A DNA stretch of 62,999 nucleotides from JANLUX01 sp031366005 (lineage in GTDB: Bacteria > Bacteroidota > Bacteroidia > AKYH767-A > OLB10), in assembly GCA_031366005.1 (NCBI GenBank), contig JANLZB010000037.1:1-62999 (forward strand). Direction: 5' to 3'. Positions 27,959 through 36,998 of the stretch are shown in pieces. Position 1 is the stretch's first letter. Each line of letters begins with the position of its first letter. The position numbers were made by a program, and so were the translations under genes. The notes under the pieces are model-generated. The model worked only from the letters and a program-made list of their open reading frames with translations. It did not search any database and was not told where the DNA came from.

Positions 27959-29104
27959 ATGAAAAGAGATTACTACGAAATATTAGGCGTTACCCGTAAT
28001 GCACAGGAAACTGAAATAAAGAAAGCTTACAGGCAGATGGCGCTTAAATATCATCCTGATAAAAATCCGGGTGATAATGAGTCGGAAGAAAAATTTAAGG
28101 AAGCTGCCGAAGCTTACGAGATACTTGGCTCACCTGAAAAACGCCAGCGTTACGATCAGTTTGGTCATGCCGGTGTGAATGGTGCAGGAAGTGGCGGTCA
28201 TCACATGAACATGGATGATATCTTCAGCCAGTTCGGTGATATTTTCGGAGGACACAATCCGTTTGAAAGTTTTTTTGGAGGCGGACAAAGCAGCGGTGGA
28301 CGAAGAACGGTTAACCGTGGAAGCAATCTTCGCATTAAAGTAAAGCTTACGCTGGAAGAAATTGCTACCGGTGTTGAGAAGAAAGTAAGAGTTACCAAAG
28401 CAGTATCCTGCCAAACCTGTGAAGGTACAGGTGCAGAGGGTAAAAACAGTATGAGCACCTGTAATACCTGTAAAGGTTCAGGTCATGTGAGAAGAGTTAC
28501 CAATACTATTTTAGGACAAATGCAAACCACTTCTACTTGTCCAACGTGTCATGGAGAAGGGCAGGTGATCACCAACAAATGCAAAAAATGTAATGGCTCA
28601 GGAACACAGCATGGAGAAGAAGTAATTAATATAAATCTTCCAGCCGGAGTAGCCGAAGGCATGCAGTTAACTATGTCCGGCAAAGGCAATGCCGCAGAGC
28701 GTGGTGGTATCCCCGGAGATTTATTGGTGGTGATTGAAGAGCTTCCGCATGAATATCTGCAACGTGATGGAGATCATTTATTATTTGAATTATATATCAG
28801 CACGCCTGACGCTGCTTTAGGAACCAGTATTGAAATTCCAACATTGGAAGGAAAAGCAAAAATAAAAGTAGAGCCCGGAACTCAACCCGGTAAAGTATTA
28901 CGTTTAAAAGGAAAAGGAATACCACGTCTTAACAGTTATCAGCGCGGAGATCTTTTAGTAAACATAACTGTGTGGACACCGCAGCATCTTTCAGCTGACG
29001 AAAAACGCATCATGGAAAAACTGCGTGAATCAGAAAACTTTAAACCCAAACCAGGCAAGGGAGATAAAAGTTTCTTTGACAGAATGAAAGAATATTTTAA
29101 TTGA
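27959..29104 (+). CDS. dnaJ: Chaperone DnaJ
   Basis: The 381-residue protein has the J-domain (MKRDYYEILGVTRNAQETEI, with HPD in KYHPDKNPGDN), a Gly/Phe region (about 75-120), the four-repeat zinc domain CQTCEGTG, CNTCKGSG, CPTCHGEG, CKKCNGSG, and the C-terminal substrate-binding domains. All key residues are present, so it is a full type I DnaJ stimulating the DnaK ATPase. It probably shares a transcript with grpE. Confidence 0.97.
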   Translation: MKRDYYEILGVTRNAQETEIKKAYRQMALKYHPDKNPGDNESEEKFKEAAEAYEILGSPEKRQRYDQFGHAGVNGAGSGGHHMNMDDIFSQFGDIFGGHNPFESFFGGGQSSGGRRTVNRGSNLRIKVKLTLEEIATGVEKKVRVTKAVSCQTCEGTGAEGKNSMSTCNTCKGSGHVRRVTNTILGQMQTTSTCPTCHGEGQVITNKCKKCNGSGTQHGEEVININLPAGVAEGMQLTMSGKGNAAERGGIPGDLLVVIEELPHEYLQRDGDHLLFELYISTPDAALGTSIEIPTLEGKAKIKVEPGTQPGKVLRLKGKGIPRLNSYQRGDLLVNITVWTPQHLSADEKRIMEKLRESENFKPKPGKGDKSFFDRMKEYFN

Positions 29105-29113
29105 ATCTATTAA

Positions 29114-29178
29114 CGTCATTGCGAGGAACGAAGCAATCTATTTCATAGCGACAGATTGCTTCGTTCCTCGCAATGACG
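29114..29178. repeat. Perfect 26-bp inverted repeat downstream of dnaJ
   Basis: Arms 29114-29139 and 29153-29178 are exact complements around a 13-nt loop. They contain the words CATTGCGAGGAACG and CGTTCCTCGCAATG. I recognise these words as a dispersed palindromic repeat found in many bacteria. It may terminate dnaJ transcription although there is no U-tract. Confidence 0.85.
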
Positions 29179-29240
29179 ACTTAATAACCTTTTCATTTTA
29201 ATTCAGCCTGCGTACCTATTTTTACACGCACTTATTTCCT

Positions 29241-30152
29241 ATGAATATCATCTCCATTCAAAACGTTACAAAAAACTACGCTGCTCATCGTGCATTGGAT
29301 GATGTTAGCATTAACGTTCCCAAAGGGAGTGTGTTTGGGTTGCTTGGTCCTAATGGTGCTGGCAAAACTTCATTGATACGTATCATCAATCAAATAACTG
29401 CTCCTGACAAAGGAAGGATTCTTTTCAATGATAAAGATTTGCAGCAGGATCATATCAGGCATATCGGTTATTTACCGGAAGAGCGCGGACTTTACAAAAA
29501 GATGGAAGTGGGGGAGCAGGCAATTTATCTTGCACAATTAAAAGGCATGACACGTCATGAAGCCGTAACACGTTTGCGTATCTGGTTCGAGAAATTTGAA
29601 ATTAAAGCATGGTGGAGAAAAAAGGTGGAAGAGCTGAGCAAAGGCATGCAACAGAAAGTGCAGTTTATTGTAACCGTTATTCATGAACCTGAATTACTCA
29701 TTCTTGATGAACCATTCAGCGGCTTCGATCCGGTGAATGCAAATCTTGTAAAAGATGAACTTCATGCTTTACGCGATAAAGGAACTTCCATTATTCTCTC
29801 TACTCATCGCATGGAATCAGTGGAGGAATTATGCAGTCATATTGCTTTAATCCATCAGTCAAAAAAAATATTAGATGGATCAGTAAAGGAAATCCGTAAA
29901 ACGTATAAGAGCAATATTTATGAGGTTGAATATGCAGGTAATTCAATCGCGCTTGCCAACTCTTTGTGGAATGGTAACCAGTTGCTTGAAAATACCAATG
30001 AAGGAGATCACATGAGAGCAAGAATCAAATTAGAAAATGATCAACAGACCAATGAATTGCTTTCATCTTTATTGCCCAATGTACAAGTGCTTTCCTTCAA
30101 AGAAATAATACCCAGCATGAACGATATTTTTATAAAGGAGGTGATGGGATGA
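29241..30152 (+). CDS. ABC transporter ATP-binding protein (NatA-like)
   Basis: The 303-residue protein has Walker A GPNGAGKTSL, the signature ELSKGMQQKVQF, Walker B LLILDEPFSGFDP and the switch His in LSTHRMES. The C-terminal extension after residue 220 is typical of NatA/YhaQ-type exporters. Its stop overlaps the start of the permease gene by 4 nt, indicating coupled translation. Together they should form an ABC-2 export system; the substrate (sodium or a small drug in studied relatives) is not determinable. Confidence 0.92.
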   Translation: MNIISIQNVTKNYAAHRALDDVSINVPKGSVFGLLGPNGAGKTSLIRIINQITAPDKGRILFNDKDLQQDHIRHIGYLPEERGLYKKMEVGEQAIYLAQLKGMTRHEAVTRLRIWFEKFEIKAWWRKKVEELSKGMQQKVQFIVTVIHEPELLILDEPFSGFDPVNANLVKDELHALRDKGTSIILSTHRMESVEELCSHIALIHQSKKILDGSVKEIRKTYKSNIYEVEYAGNSIALANSLWNGNQLLENTNEGDHMRARIKLENDQQTNELLSSLLPNVQVLSFKEIIPSMNDIFIKEVMG

Positions 30153-31480
30153 ATAAGATAGCACTCATCATAAGGCGCGAATACATCACACGCGTTAGAA
30201 AAAAATCTTTTATCATCATGACTTTTGTTGGCCCGCTTTTAATGGGTGCTGTTTTTATCAGTGTGTTTTTATTAAACAAAGTTGACAGCGAGAAAAAAAC
30301 AATTGCAGTGGTGGATGAAACCAACATGTTTACCAATAAATTTAAAAACAGTGAACGGTTGCAATTTGTTTTTGTTAGAAGTCCTGTGGACAGCTTACGC
30401 AGAAACAGTAATAAGCTCGGCTATTTTGGTGTATTGCATATTCCACCTGCAACCAATTTACCTGCTTTAGAAAAAGCTGTTACACTTTATTCGGAATCAC
30501 AACCTGGGTTTGATGTAGTGAGCAGGATTAAATTCACTTTGGAAAAAGAAATCAATACATCTAAATACATCGAAGCAGGTATTGACGAAGCTAAATTAAA
30601 TAAGATAAAAACCGATGTTGAAATCAAAACCCGTGATCTTGAAAATAAAGAAACAAGTACTCCTCTTACTTCAGGTTTAGGATTTGCCGGAGGATTGCTT
30701 ATTTATCTTTTTATATTTATTTATGGAGCGATGGTGATGCGTGGAGTGCTCGAAGAAAAAACGAGTCGTATTGTTGAAGTAATTATTTCATCAGTAAAAC
30801 CATTTCAGTTAATGATGGGAAAAATTATTGGCGTAGCATTGGTTGGGCTCACGCAGTTTTTATTATGGGTGGTACTCACCATGGCTATTTATACCGGTGT
30901 AATGAATGTAATGTTTAAAGGAAAAACGGATAAAGAAAAAATTGAGAGCATGATGAAATCTCAACCTGGGATGCAGGCAAATACTGCAATGATGGAGCAA
31001 ATGCAAAATGATGAACCAAATACTGCAGACAAAATAAGTCAGGTAATGGATTCGATAAATATTCCTTTGATCATTGGCATGTTTATATTTTATTTTTTGG
31101 GAGGATATCTTTTATACAGTGCATTGTTTGCGGCAATTGGTGCTGCGGCTGATTCTGAAACAGACACACAGCAATTTATGTTTCCTGTCACCATTCCACT
31201 CATCCTTGCTTATGTTGCTGCAGTTAATGTAATTGATAACCCGCAAGGCAATGTTGCATTTTGGTTCAGTGTGATACCGTTCACTTCTCCTATTGTTATG
31301 ATGGTGAGGATTCCTTTTGGAGTTCCATGGCAACATGTTGCATTATCAATGTTATTATTGATTGGAGGTTTTATTTTCACAACATGGATTGCATCACGTA
31401 TTTATCGTGTCGGTATTTTGATGTATGGGAAAAAAGTAAGTTACCGCGAAGTCTGGAAATGGCTTGTATATAAGGGATAG
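30149..31480 (+). CDS. ABC-2 family permease (NatB/YhaP-like)
   Basis: The 443-residue protein has one N-terminal membrane helix (SFIIMTFVGPLLMGAVFISV), a roughly 150-residue extracytoplasmic domain, then about five membrane helices in the C-terminal half (GLLIYLFIFIYGAMVMRGVL with the typical EEKTSRIVEVIISSV segment). This is the NatB/YhaP arrangement. It overlaps the ATPase gene by 4 nt and ends the operon. Heptamer repeats begin 5 nt past the stop. Confidence 0.9.
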   Translation: MNKIALIIRREYITRVRKKSFIIMTFVGPLLMGAVFISVFLLNKVDSEKKTIAVVDETNMFTNKFKNSERLQFVFVRSPVDSLRRNSNKLGYFGVLHIPPATNLPALEKAVTLYSESQPGFDVVSRIKFTLEKEINTSKYIEAGIDEAKLNKIKTDVEIKTRDLENKETSTPLTSGLGFAGGLLIYLFIFIYGAMVMRGVLEEKTSRIVEVIISSVKPFQLMMGKIIGVALVGLTQFLLWVVLTMAIYTGVMNVMFKGKTDKEKIESMMKSQPGMQANTAMMEQMQNDEPNTADKISQVMDSINIPLIIGMFIFYFLGGYLLYSALFAAIGAAADSETDTQQFMFPVTIPLILAYVAAVNVIDNPQGNVAFWFSVIPFTSPIVMMVRIPFGVPWQHVALSMLLLIGGFIFTTWIASRIYRVGILMYGKKVSYREVWKWLVYKG

Positions 31481-31484
31481 ATTT

Positions 31485-31592
31485 AGTTGACAGTTGACAG
31501 TTGACAGTTGACAGTTTACAGTTTACAGTTTACAGTTTACAGTTAAATTAGCGTACAAGATAACTGGAAACAGTAAACTGCAAACCGGAAAC
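31485..31592. repeat. Heptamer array and inverted partner
   Basis: Positions 31485-31540 contain four exact AGTTGAC units followed by four exact AGTTTAC units. After about 20 nt the complementary words appear (CAGTAAACTG, GGAAACT) up to 31592, so a transcript could form a long hairpin. It lies between converging genes and may serve as a bidirectional terminator. AGTTGAC is the complement of the GTCAACT unit at 50431-50493. Confidence 0.85.
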
Positions 31593-31816
31593 TAATTTTC
31601 TTTCACTCCACGTTTGTAAATTACCAATCCATTCAAAAAATTTCTCAACACCTGATCACCACAAGGTTTGTAGTTGGGATGATCTTCACTCCTGAAAAAA
31701 GCGGTGAGTTCTGTTTTTGAAATATTAAAATCAACCAATTTTAAGATGTGAATGATATCGTCATCGCGAAGTTGTAATGCTACGCGGAGTTTTTTCATGA
31801 TGTCGTTGTTGCTCAT
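31592..31816 (-). CDS. DUF1456 (YehS-like) protein, single repeat
   Basis: The 74-residue protein matches one repeat of DUF1456: MSNNDIMKKLRVALQLRDDD, ISKTELTAFFRSEDHPNY, and QVLRNFLNGLVIYKRG. E. coli YehS has two such repeats in about 150 residues, so this is a half-size version. The function of the family is unknown. It is transcribed towards the ABC operon. Confidence 0.8.
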   Translation of the reverse strand: MSNNDIMKKLRVALQLRDDDIIHILKLVDFNISKTELTAFFRSEDHPNYKPCGDQVLRNFLNGLVIYKRGVKEN

Positions 31817-31847
31817 TGAAAGAATTTAAATTTATTGTTTAAAGTAT

Positions 31848-32705
31848 TTAAAGTTTGTCTTTTTTTATTCCTGATTTATATTGTTCTACAATCTTCACAG
31901 CTTCCATCGCCTCTTTCACATCATGCACTCTTAAAATATTTGCTCCGTTCATTAAGGCAATTGTATTCACAACAGTGGTTCCGTTTAAAGCATTTTCGGA
32001 CTTGGTATTGATTACTTTATTAATCATCGCTTTGCGCGATACACCAACCATTAGCGGACAATCAATAATCTCAAAGCTGCGAAGTGATGCAAGCAATTCA
32101 TAATTATTTTCTATCGTTTTTCCAAAACCGAAACCGGGATCAATAATTATATCCTTAATACCAAGCTTGCGGAGTTGTTCCAATTGTTTTACAAAAAAAC
32201 GGATAATGTCAAGCGTTACATTTTTGTAAGCAGGATTGTGCTGCATTGTTTGTGGCGTTCCCTGCATGTGCATCATAATATAAGGAACCTGCAAACGAGC
32301 AATTGTGTTAAACATATTTACATCAAACGTACCTGCCGAAATATCATTAATAATTGCAGCTCCGTTTTCAATTGACATTTCTGCAATTTTTGAACGGTAA
32401 GTATCTACAGATAAAATTGCTGATGGAAAATGTTGATGAATTAATTTAACAGCAGGAATCAAGCGTTGTATCTCTTCTTCTTCACTAATTTCCTTTGCTC
32501 CCGGACGTGTTGAAACTGCACCAATATCAATAATGGAAGCACCTTCTCTTAGCATCTCCTCCACATGTTTCAGCATGTTGGTTTCCTCGTTAAATTTGCC
32601 TCTGTCAAAAAAAGAATCAGGAGTAACATTTAATATTCCCATCACTAATGGTGAAGAAATAGTAAGCAATTGACCACGACAATTCAAACTATAAGCAAGA
32701 CTCAT
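31848..32705 (-). CDS. folP: Dihydropteroate synthase
   Basis: The 285-residue protein contains all the DHPS signatures: MGILNVTPDSFFDRGKF, ASIIDIGAVSTRPGAKEIS, IINDISAG, IMMHMQGTPQ and DPGFGFGKTIENN, plus the C-terminal RVHDV. It joins p-aminobenzoate to the pterin pyrophosphate in folate synthesis. The length is normal. No other folate gene is nearby; the DoxX-like gene is transcribed divergently. Confidence 0.95.
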   Translation of the reverse strand: MSLAYSLNCRGQLLTISSPLVMGILNVTPDSFFDRGKFNEETNMLKHVEEMLREGASIIDIGAVSTRPGAKEISEEEEIQRLIPAVKLIHQHFPSAILSVDTYRSKIAEMSIENGAAIINDISAGTFDVNMFNTIARLQVPYIMMHMQGTPQTMQHNPAYKNVTLDIIRFFVKQLEQLRKLGIKDIIIDPGFGFGKTIENNYELLASLRSFEIIDCPLMVGVSRKAMINKVINTKSENALNGTTVVNTIALMNGANILRVHDVKEAMEAVKIVEQYKSGIKKDKL

Positions 32706-32804
32706 AAAAAGTTCATAGCATTAATAAGATATTCGCGACTAAGTTAATTAAGGTAATTGAGCTAATTAAGTAATTAATAGATATCAAATAAAAATAAAAT
32801 TTTT

Positions 32805-33926
32805 ATGAAAGTAATCACAAACATTTGCAGAATTTTAGTTGGTGTGCTCTTTATTATTTCAGGATTAATAAAAGCAAATGATGCGCTTGGATTTTCCTAT
32901 AAGCTCGATGAATATTTTACCGTTTTCAATACACCATGGTTTTCAAATATCTCGTTGCCTCTTGCAATGGGCATAAGTATTCTTGAAGTTGCATTAGGTT
33001 TTGCATTGCTTGTTGGTTACAGAATGGTGCTTGTAAGCTGGTTGCTTTTGCTGATGATTGTGTTTTTTGGTTTCCTTACTTTTTACTCTGCATATTTTGA
33101 TGTGGTGAAAGATTGCGGATGCTTTGGTGATGCATTGCACTTGAAACCGTGGCAATCATTTGGTAAAGACATGGCTTTGCTGGTGCTCATTCTTCCAATT
33201 TTCGCACAACGAAAAAATATTGGTCCGCTATTCTCAGAGCGCGCAACTAATATTTTAACCTATGCAGCTACAATTTTAACGGCATGGTTTACCTGGCATT
33301 GTTATCAACATTTACCTGTAAAAGATTTTCGCCCTTTTGCAATTGGAAAAAATATTAATGAAGGAATGAAATTGCCACCTGGCGCTGTAACTGATAGTGT
33401 GGTGATGGTTTTTATTTATGAGAAAAACGGAAAGCAGGTGGAGCTAAGCGCAGATCAGCTTGGAAAAATTGATTCGACTTATAAATTTATTGATCGTAAG
33501 GATAAAAAAATCCGTGAAGGAGATGTTCCGCACATTCATGATTTTGCTATTAAAGATGAAAAGGATAATGATTACACGCTGGATTTTCTTAACCGTAATG
33601 ATTATGTTTTTATGTTAGTGGCTTATGATATGAATAAGACTGATAAAAAAGTGCAGCCACGCATTAATGATTTTGTTGCTTTATGTCAGCAGCATGACGT
33701 TGAATTTTTTGGTATTACTTCAACGCCTGCTCCTGAAACTGATAAGTTCCGCCACGAATTTCAAAGTATGTTTCCTTATTATTATTGTGATGCTACTACT
33801 TTGAAAACAATTATTCGATCCAATCCGGGTTTGATATTGCTGAAGAAAGGAACCGTGATTGACATGTGGCATTATAATGACCTGCCAAGTTTTGATGAGG
33901 TAAATAAGAAATATCTGAAAAAATAA
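32805..33926 (+). CDS. DoxX-like membrane protein of the BT_3928 type
   Basis: The 373-residue protein has an N-terminal DoxX/MauE-like domain of four membrane helices (ICRILVGVLFIISGLIKAN is the typical start) with a Cys pair in VKDCGCFGDAL, a fifth helix, and a C-terminal soluble domain of about 190 residues with thioredoxin-like strands. The combination matches BT_3928-family proteins of Bacteroidota. The paired Cys suggests redox or quinone-linked function, which is inference. It is a single gene. Confidence 0.78.
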   Translation: MKVITNICRILVGVLFIISGLIKANDALGFSYKLDEYFTVFNTPWFSNISLPLAMGISILEVALGFALLVGYRMVLVSWLLLLMIVFFGFLTFYSAYFDVVKDCGCFGDALHLKPWQSFGKDMALLVLILPIFAQRKNIGPLFSERATNILTYAATILTAWFTWHCYQHLPVKDFRPFAIGKNINEGMKLPPGAVTDSVVMVFIYEKNGKQVELSADQLGKIDSTYKFIDRKDKKIREGDVPHIHDFAIKDEKDNDYTLDFLNRNDYVFMLVAYDMNKTDKKVQPRINDFVALCQQHDVEFFGITSTPAPETDKFRHEFQSMFPYYYCDATTLKTIIRSNPGLILLKKGTVIDMWHYNDLPSFDEVNKKYLKK

Positions 33927-33966
33927 ATTTTTCTGATTTCTTAAAAAATAATTTAATCCATAGAAT

Positions 33967-34407
33967 TTATTTTGACTGCTGGTTGTAATCGTAATTCATC
34001 ATCCAGTTAATGCCGAACTTGTCAATGAGCATACCGAAATAGGCACCCCAAAAAGTTTTGTTCATCGGCATGGTTACATTGCCACCACTTGAAAGTGCAT
34101 TAAAAATTTTATTTGCTTCTTCTTCGTTATCAGCATTAATGGAAATAGAAATATTGTTACCGATTACAGTAGCGTGTCCCCATTGTGCGGAGCTATCGCT
34201 TCCCATTAAAATTGTTTCTTTACCGATAGGTAATGATACATGCATGATTTTTTCTCCATCAGCTTCAGAGATTTGTTGCCCTTCGCTGGGTGGCATATCT
34301 TTAAATTTTCCGATGTAAGGAAATTCACCGCCAAATACGGATTTGTAAAAATTAAATGCTTCTTCGCAGTTACCATTGAAGGTGAGATAAGGATTAATTG
34401 TTGCCAT
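33967..34407 (-). CDS. VOC-family (PhnB-like) protein
   Basis: The 146-residue protein follows the PhnB/3-demethylubiquinone-methyltransferase-like VOC pattern: INPYLTFNGNCEEAFNFYKS at the start, IMHVSLPIGKETILMGSD in the middle, and MNKTFWGAYFGMLIDKFGIN, then WMMNYDY near the end. Members bind a metal or small ligand, but most have no assigned reaction. It shares a terminator region with mdh upstream but is otherwise alone. Confidence 0.85.
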   Translation of the reverse strand: MATINPYLTFNGNCEEAFNFYKSVFGGEFPYIGKFKDMPPSEGQQISEADGEKIMHVSLPIGKETILMGSDSSAQWGHATVIGNNISISINADNEEEANKIFNALSSGGNVTMPMNKTFWGAYFGMLIDKFGINWMMNYDYNQQSK

Positions 34408-34469
34408 TTTTTTTTGATTTTGAATTTATTTAAATTAAATATTTATTCTTTTAAATTACTATATAAAAA

Positions 34470-34496
34470 AACCCATGAGCTTTTAATTCATGGGTT
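34470..34496 (-). terminator. Terminator of mdh
   Basis: Stem AACCCATGA/TCATGGGTT with a 9-nt loop, flanked on the minus strand by a T run. It lies just past the mdh stop at 34522. A-rich and T-rich flanks on both sides could let it work in both directions. Confidence 0.85.
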
Positions 34497-34521
34497 ATCT
34501 TTTTTTTTTGATAAACAGAAT

Positions 34522-35463
34522 TTATTTTACTGCTTCCTGCATACGATCAAGGACGCTCATTACTTCTTTAACGGAGACTGCAGAATCAGCAAGCAATTTC
34601 TTTTCATCAGCATCAAGCTTTAGTTCTATGATTTGTTCAATACCATTTTTACCAAGCTTAACAGGAACGCCCAGATAAATATCTTTTAATCCATACTCAC
34701 CCTGCAGCCAGGCACAGCAGGGGAAAATACGTTTTTGATCACGAACAATGGCTTCTACCATTTGTGCAGCTGCAGCACCCGGTGCATACCATGCTGAAGT
34801 TCCCATCAGGTTTACTAATTCTCCACCGCCAACTTTTGTACGCTGAACTATGGCAGCTAATTTATCAGGCGTTACTAATTCCGTTACAGGTATCCCGGCA
34901 ACGGTGGTATATCGCGGAAGCGGAACCATAGTGTCACCATGACCACCCATGAGCACTGCCTGTATATCTTTTGGTGATATATCTAACGCTTCTGCCAGAA
35001 ATGCACGGTAGCGGGCGGTATCTAAAATGCCTGCCATACCAAACACTTTGCTGGAATCAAAACCGGAAGTGAGGTATGCGCAGTAAGTCATTACATCTAA
35101 CGGGTTGCTTACTACAATAATGATGGTGTCAGGCGAATATTTTACAATGTTTTCAGTAACGGATTTTACAATGCCGGCATTGGTGGCTATTAAATCATCA
35201 CGACTCATACCGGGTTTGCGCGGAAGGCCTGAGGTTATTACTACAACATCAGAATTAGCCGTGGCTGAATAATCGTTAGTAGAACCGATAATGCGTGTAT
35301 CATATAAATTGATGGGAGCAGTTTGCCACATATCAAGCGACTTGCCTTCGGCAATTCCTTCTTTTATATCAAGCAACACTACTTCATTGCAAAGTTCTTT
35401 GTGAGCAATTACATTGGCACAGGTGGCACCTACATTGCCTGCTCCTACAACAGTTACTTTCAT
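34522..35463 (-). CDS. mdh: Malate dehydrogenase (LDH-like type)
   Basis: The 313-residue protein has the NAD-binding GAGNVGAT motif, the D of LLDIKEG, the active-site loop GLPRKPGMSRDDL with the malate-specific Arg, NPLDVMTYCAY, and the catalytic His in LMGGHGDTMVPL. It interconverts malate and oxaloacetate in the TCA cycle. The length matches the short bacterial LDH-like type rather than the E. coli type. Monocistronic with its own terminator. Confidence 0.96.
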   Translation of the reverse strand: MKVTVVGAGNVGATCANVIAHKELCNEVVLLDIKEGIAEGKSLDMWQTAPINLYDTRIIGSTNDYSATANSDVVVITSGLPRKPGMSRDDLIATNAGIVKSVTENIVKYSPDTIIIVVSNPLDVMTYCAYLTSGFDSSKVFGMAGILDTARYRAFLAEALDISPKDIQAVLMGGHGDTMVPLPRYTTVAGIPVTELVTPDKLAAIVQRTKVGGGELVNLMGTSAWYAPGAAAAQMVEAIVRDQKRIFPCCAWLQGEYGLKDIYLGVPVKLGKNGIEQIIELKLDADEKKLLADSAVSVKEVMSVLDRMQEAVK

Positions 35464-36200
35464 TGTTTTTGGGTTTTTTTGTTTTGTTTGAGGGTGCTAA
35501 TTTAGTGCAGAAAGAGATAAGGTGATTATAGATTTTAAATTTTAGATTTCGGATTGGCGATAATTGATTTTAGATTATAAATTTCGGATTTTAGATTGGG
35601 GAAGGGATTTTAGATTATTAATTATAGATTATAGATTGATGTGAATGGATGGTGGATGGGCGGGCAGTAGCTGATAATTTGGGCTAATAGGATTGCGTAT
35701 TAACTGTTATGGATTTTGGTTTGGCTGGTGTGGGTTAACCTTGGCGGGAATGGATTTCCACTTGTATGGAAAGGACTTAGTATATTGATTGTAACGAGGT
35801 TCAATGTTTAAGAGGATTTTTTGAGATTAATTTTTGGGTTTAAGTTTTTCTGTTAAGCCGAACGGTTAATTGGCAAAAGTGTAACGTAATGGCTGTTGTT
35901 TTTGGCAAGACTGGGTTATCGGTTTGTTTAAAGTAACCAAAACGTGACGGGCGAAAATGCCCGGAAAATTTGTTTGTGAATTTAATCCCGGCAACGCAAG
36001 GTCAGAAGCGTGAATATTGGAAAGATGCTGAAACAAGTTCGGCATGACGGTGCGCGGAAATTATTTTTTTGTGAAAGATGCAGATAGATTGAGCTCCAAG
36101 GGTGACGCATGAAGGAGTGGTGAGGTGCGGTTTTGGAAAAGCGGAGAGTAATTTTTTTCGGAGTTGCGTGAAGAGTGGTCCTTGAAAGTATTAATACCGT
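35464..36200. other. Gene-free spacer with simple near-repeats
   Basis: No coding or RNA gene is supported in this 737-nt stretch. The first 170 nt are made of near-repeats of GATTTTAGATTATA and GATTTCGGATT. From 36011 onward it contains copy 1 of a dispersed repeat described separately. Base composition between is unremarkable. Confidence 0.5.
36011..36126 (+). repeat. Dispersed repeat, copy 1
   Basis: The copy carries GATGCTGAAACAAGTTC followed by GGCATGACG, a GCGGGAAATT-like segment with a long T run, then GTGAAAGA and the tail GACGCATGAAGGAGTGGTG. The words ATGCTGAA and TTCGGCAT pair with one wobble around ACAAG. Two more copies follow at 36861 and 37491 in the same orientation. Confidence 0.75.
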
Positions 36201-36719
36201 TTAAGACAAGTTGTTGTGAATTTCCTTTAACATTAACCGGTATTGAAGCCTGAGTTCTATCTGATCCATTACGATTCGTGCCAGTTGCCTTAACATGTAT
36301 GTTTCTCTACCATCAAGTTTCCTGGGATGTTTATCAATTATGCAGAAGGTTCCTAAATTATATCCATGAAGGGATTTTAAGGGCATGGCAGCATAAAATT
36401 CTAATCCTAATACTCCTGCAACCAGTGGATTAGCAAGTGTTCTTGCATCTAAGCGCGCATTTTCTACAATATAAATATCATCAGACATTATTGCAGAGCT
36501 ACAAAGTCCGGGATCCCGGGGAATCTGGTCAATATCAAGCCCAAATGATGATTTAAACCAAATACGATCTGTGTCAACTAATGTAATTATAGCAACAGGG
36601 ACATTAAAAATTTTGGCAGCTAATGAAGTAATTTCATCAAAGGCACCATCTGCAGGGGTATCAAGTATTTCGTATTTATATAAATCTTCTAATCTTTTTT
36701 TCTCTTGTGTTACTTCCAT
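36201..36719 (-). CDS. GAF-domain protein
   Basis: ATG 36719 (MEVTQEKKRLEDLYKYEILD) gives 172 residues; a longer frame from 36818 only adds low-complexity sequence. The rest is one GAF domain: TLVDTDRIWFKSSFGLD, LCSSAIMSDDIYIVENARLD, AGVLGLEFYAAMPLKSLHGY, LGTFCIIDKHPR. GAF domains bind small ligands or chromophores, and stand-alone GAF proteins of this type occur next to sensor kinases, but no output domain is fused here. It is flanked by repeat copies 1 and 2. A TATCTTTA box ends 4 nt before the ATG. Confidence 0.85.
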   Translation of the reverse strand: MEVTQEKKRLEDLYKYEILDTPADGAFDEITSLAAKIFNVPVAIITLVDTDRIWFKSSFGLDIDQIPRDPGLCSSAIMSDDIYIVENARLDARTLANPLVAGVLGLEFYAAMPLKSLHGYNLGTFCIIDKHPRKLDGRETYMLRQLARIVMDQIELRLQYRLMLKEIHNNLS

Positions 36720-36860
36720 AGTGTAAAGATAGAGGTAAATATGGATAGAAGTTTTGTACTTATGTATGTCACCAGCTAACGCGATGTCGTGAAGTTGCCT
36801 GTCTATACCTTGAATCACTACAAAAGCATTGTTGTTAATATGGGTAGGAAATTGCGTGTC

Positions 36861-36984
36861 CTAACGTGGAAAAAGATTTGAAAGATGATGGAATAAGTTC
36901 GGAATGGCGGTGTGGGAAATTATTTTTTCTGAAAGAAGTGGATAGGTTGATTTCCAGGCATAACGCCTGAAGGAATGGTGAGGT
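36861..36984 (+). repeat. Dispersed repeat, copy 2
   Basis: A more diverged copy with GATTTGAAAGATGATG, GAATAAGTTCGGAATG, GTGGGAAATTATTTTTT, GAAAGAAGTGGATAGGTTG and AACGCCTGAAGGAATGGTG. It aligns with copy 1 over its whole length, including the tail, and lies between the GAF gene and the lipoprotein gene. Confidence 0.7.
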
Positions 36985-36998
36985 CTTAGTAGCAGAGA

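Noticed and set aside
35464..36200. Non-coding RNA or hidden gene in the long spacer
   Set aside because: No stable conserved structure or open frame could be supported. Only simple near-repeats and the dispersed repeat are seen.
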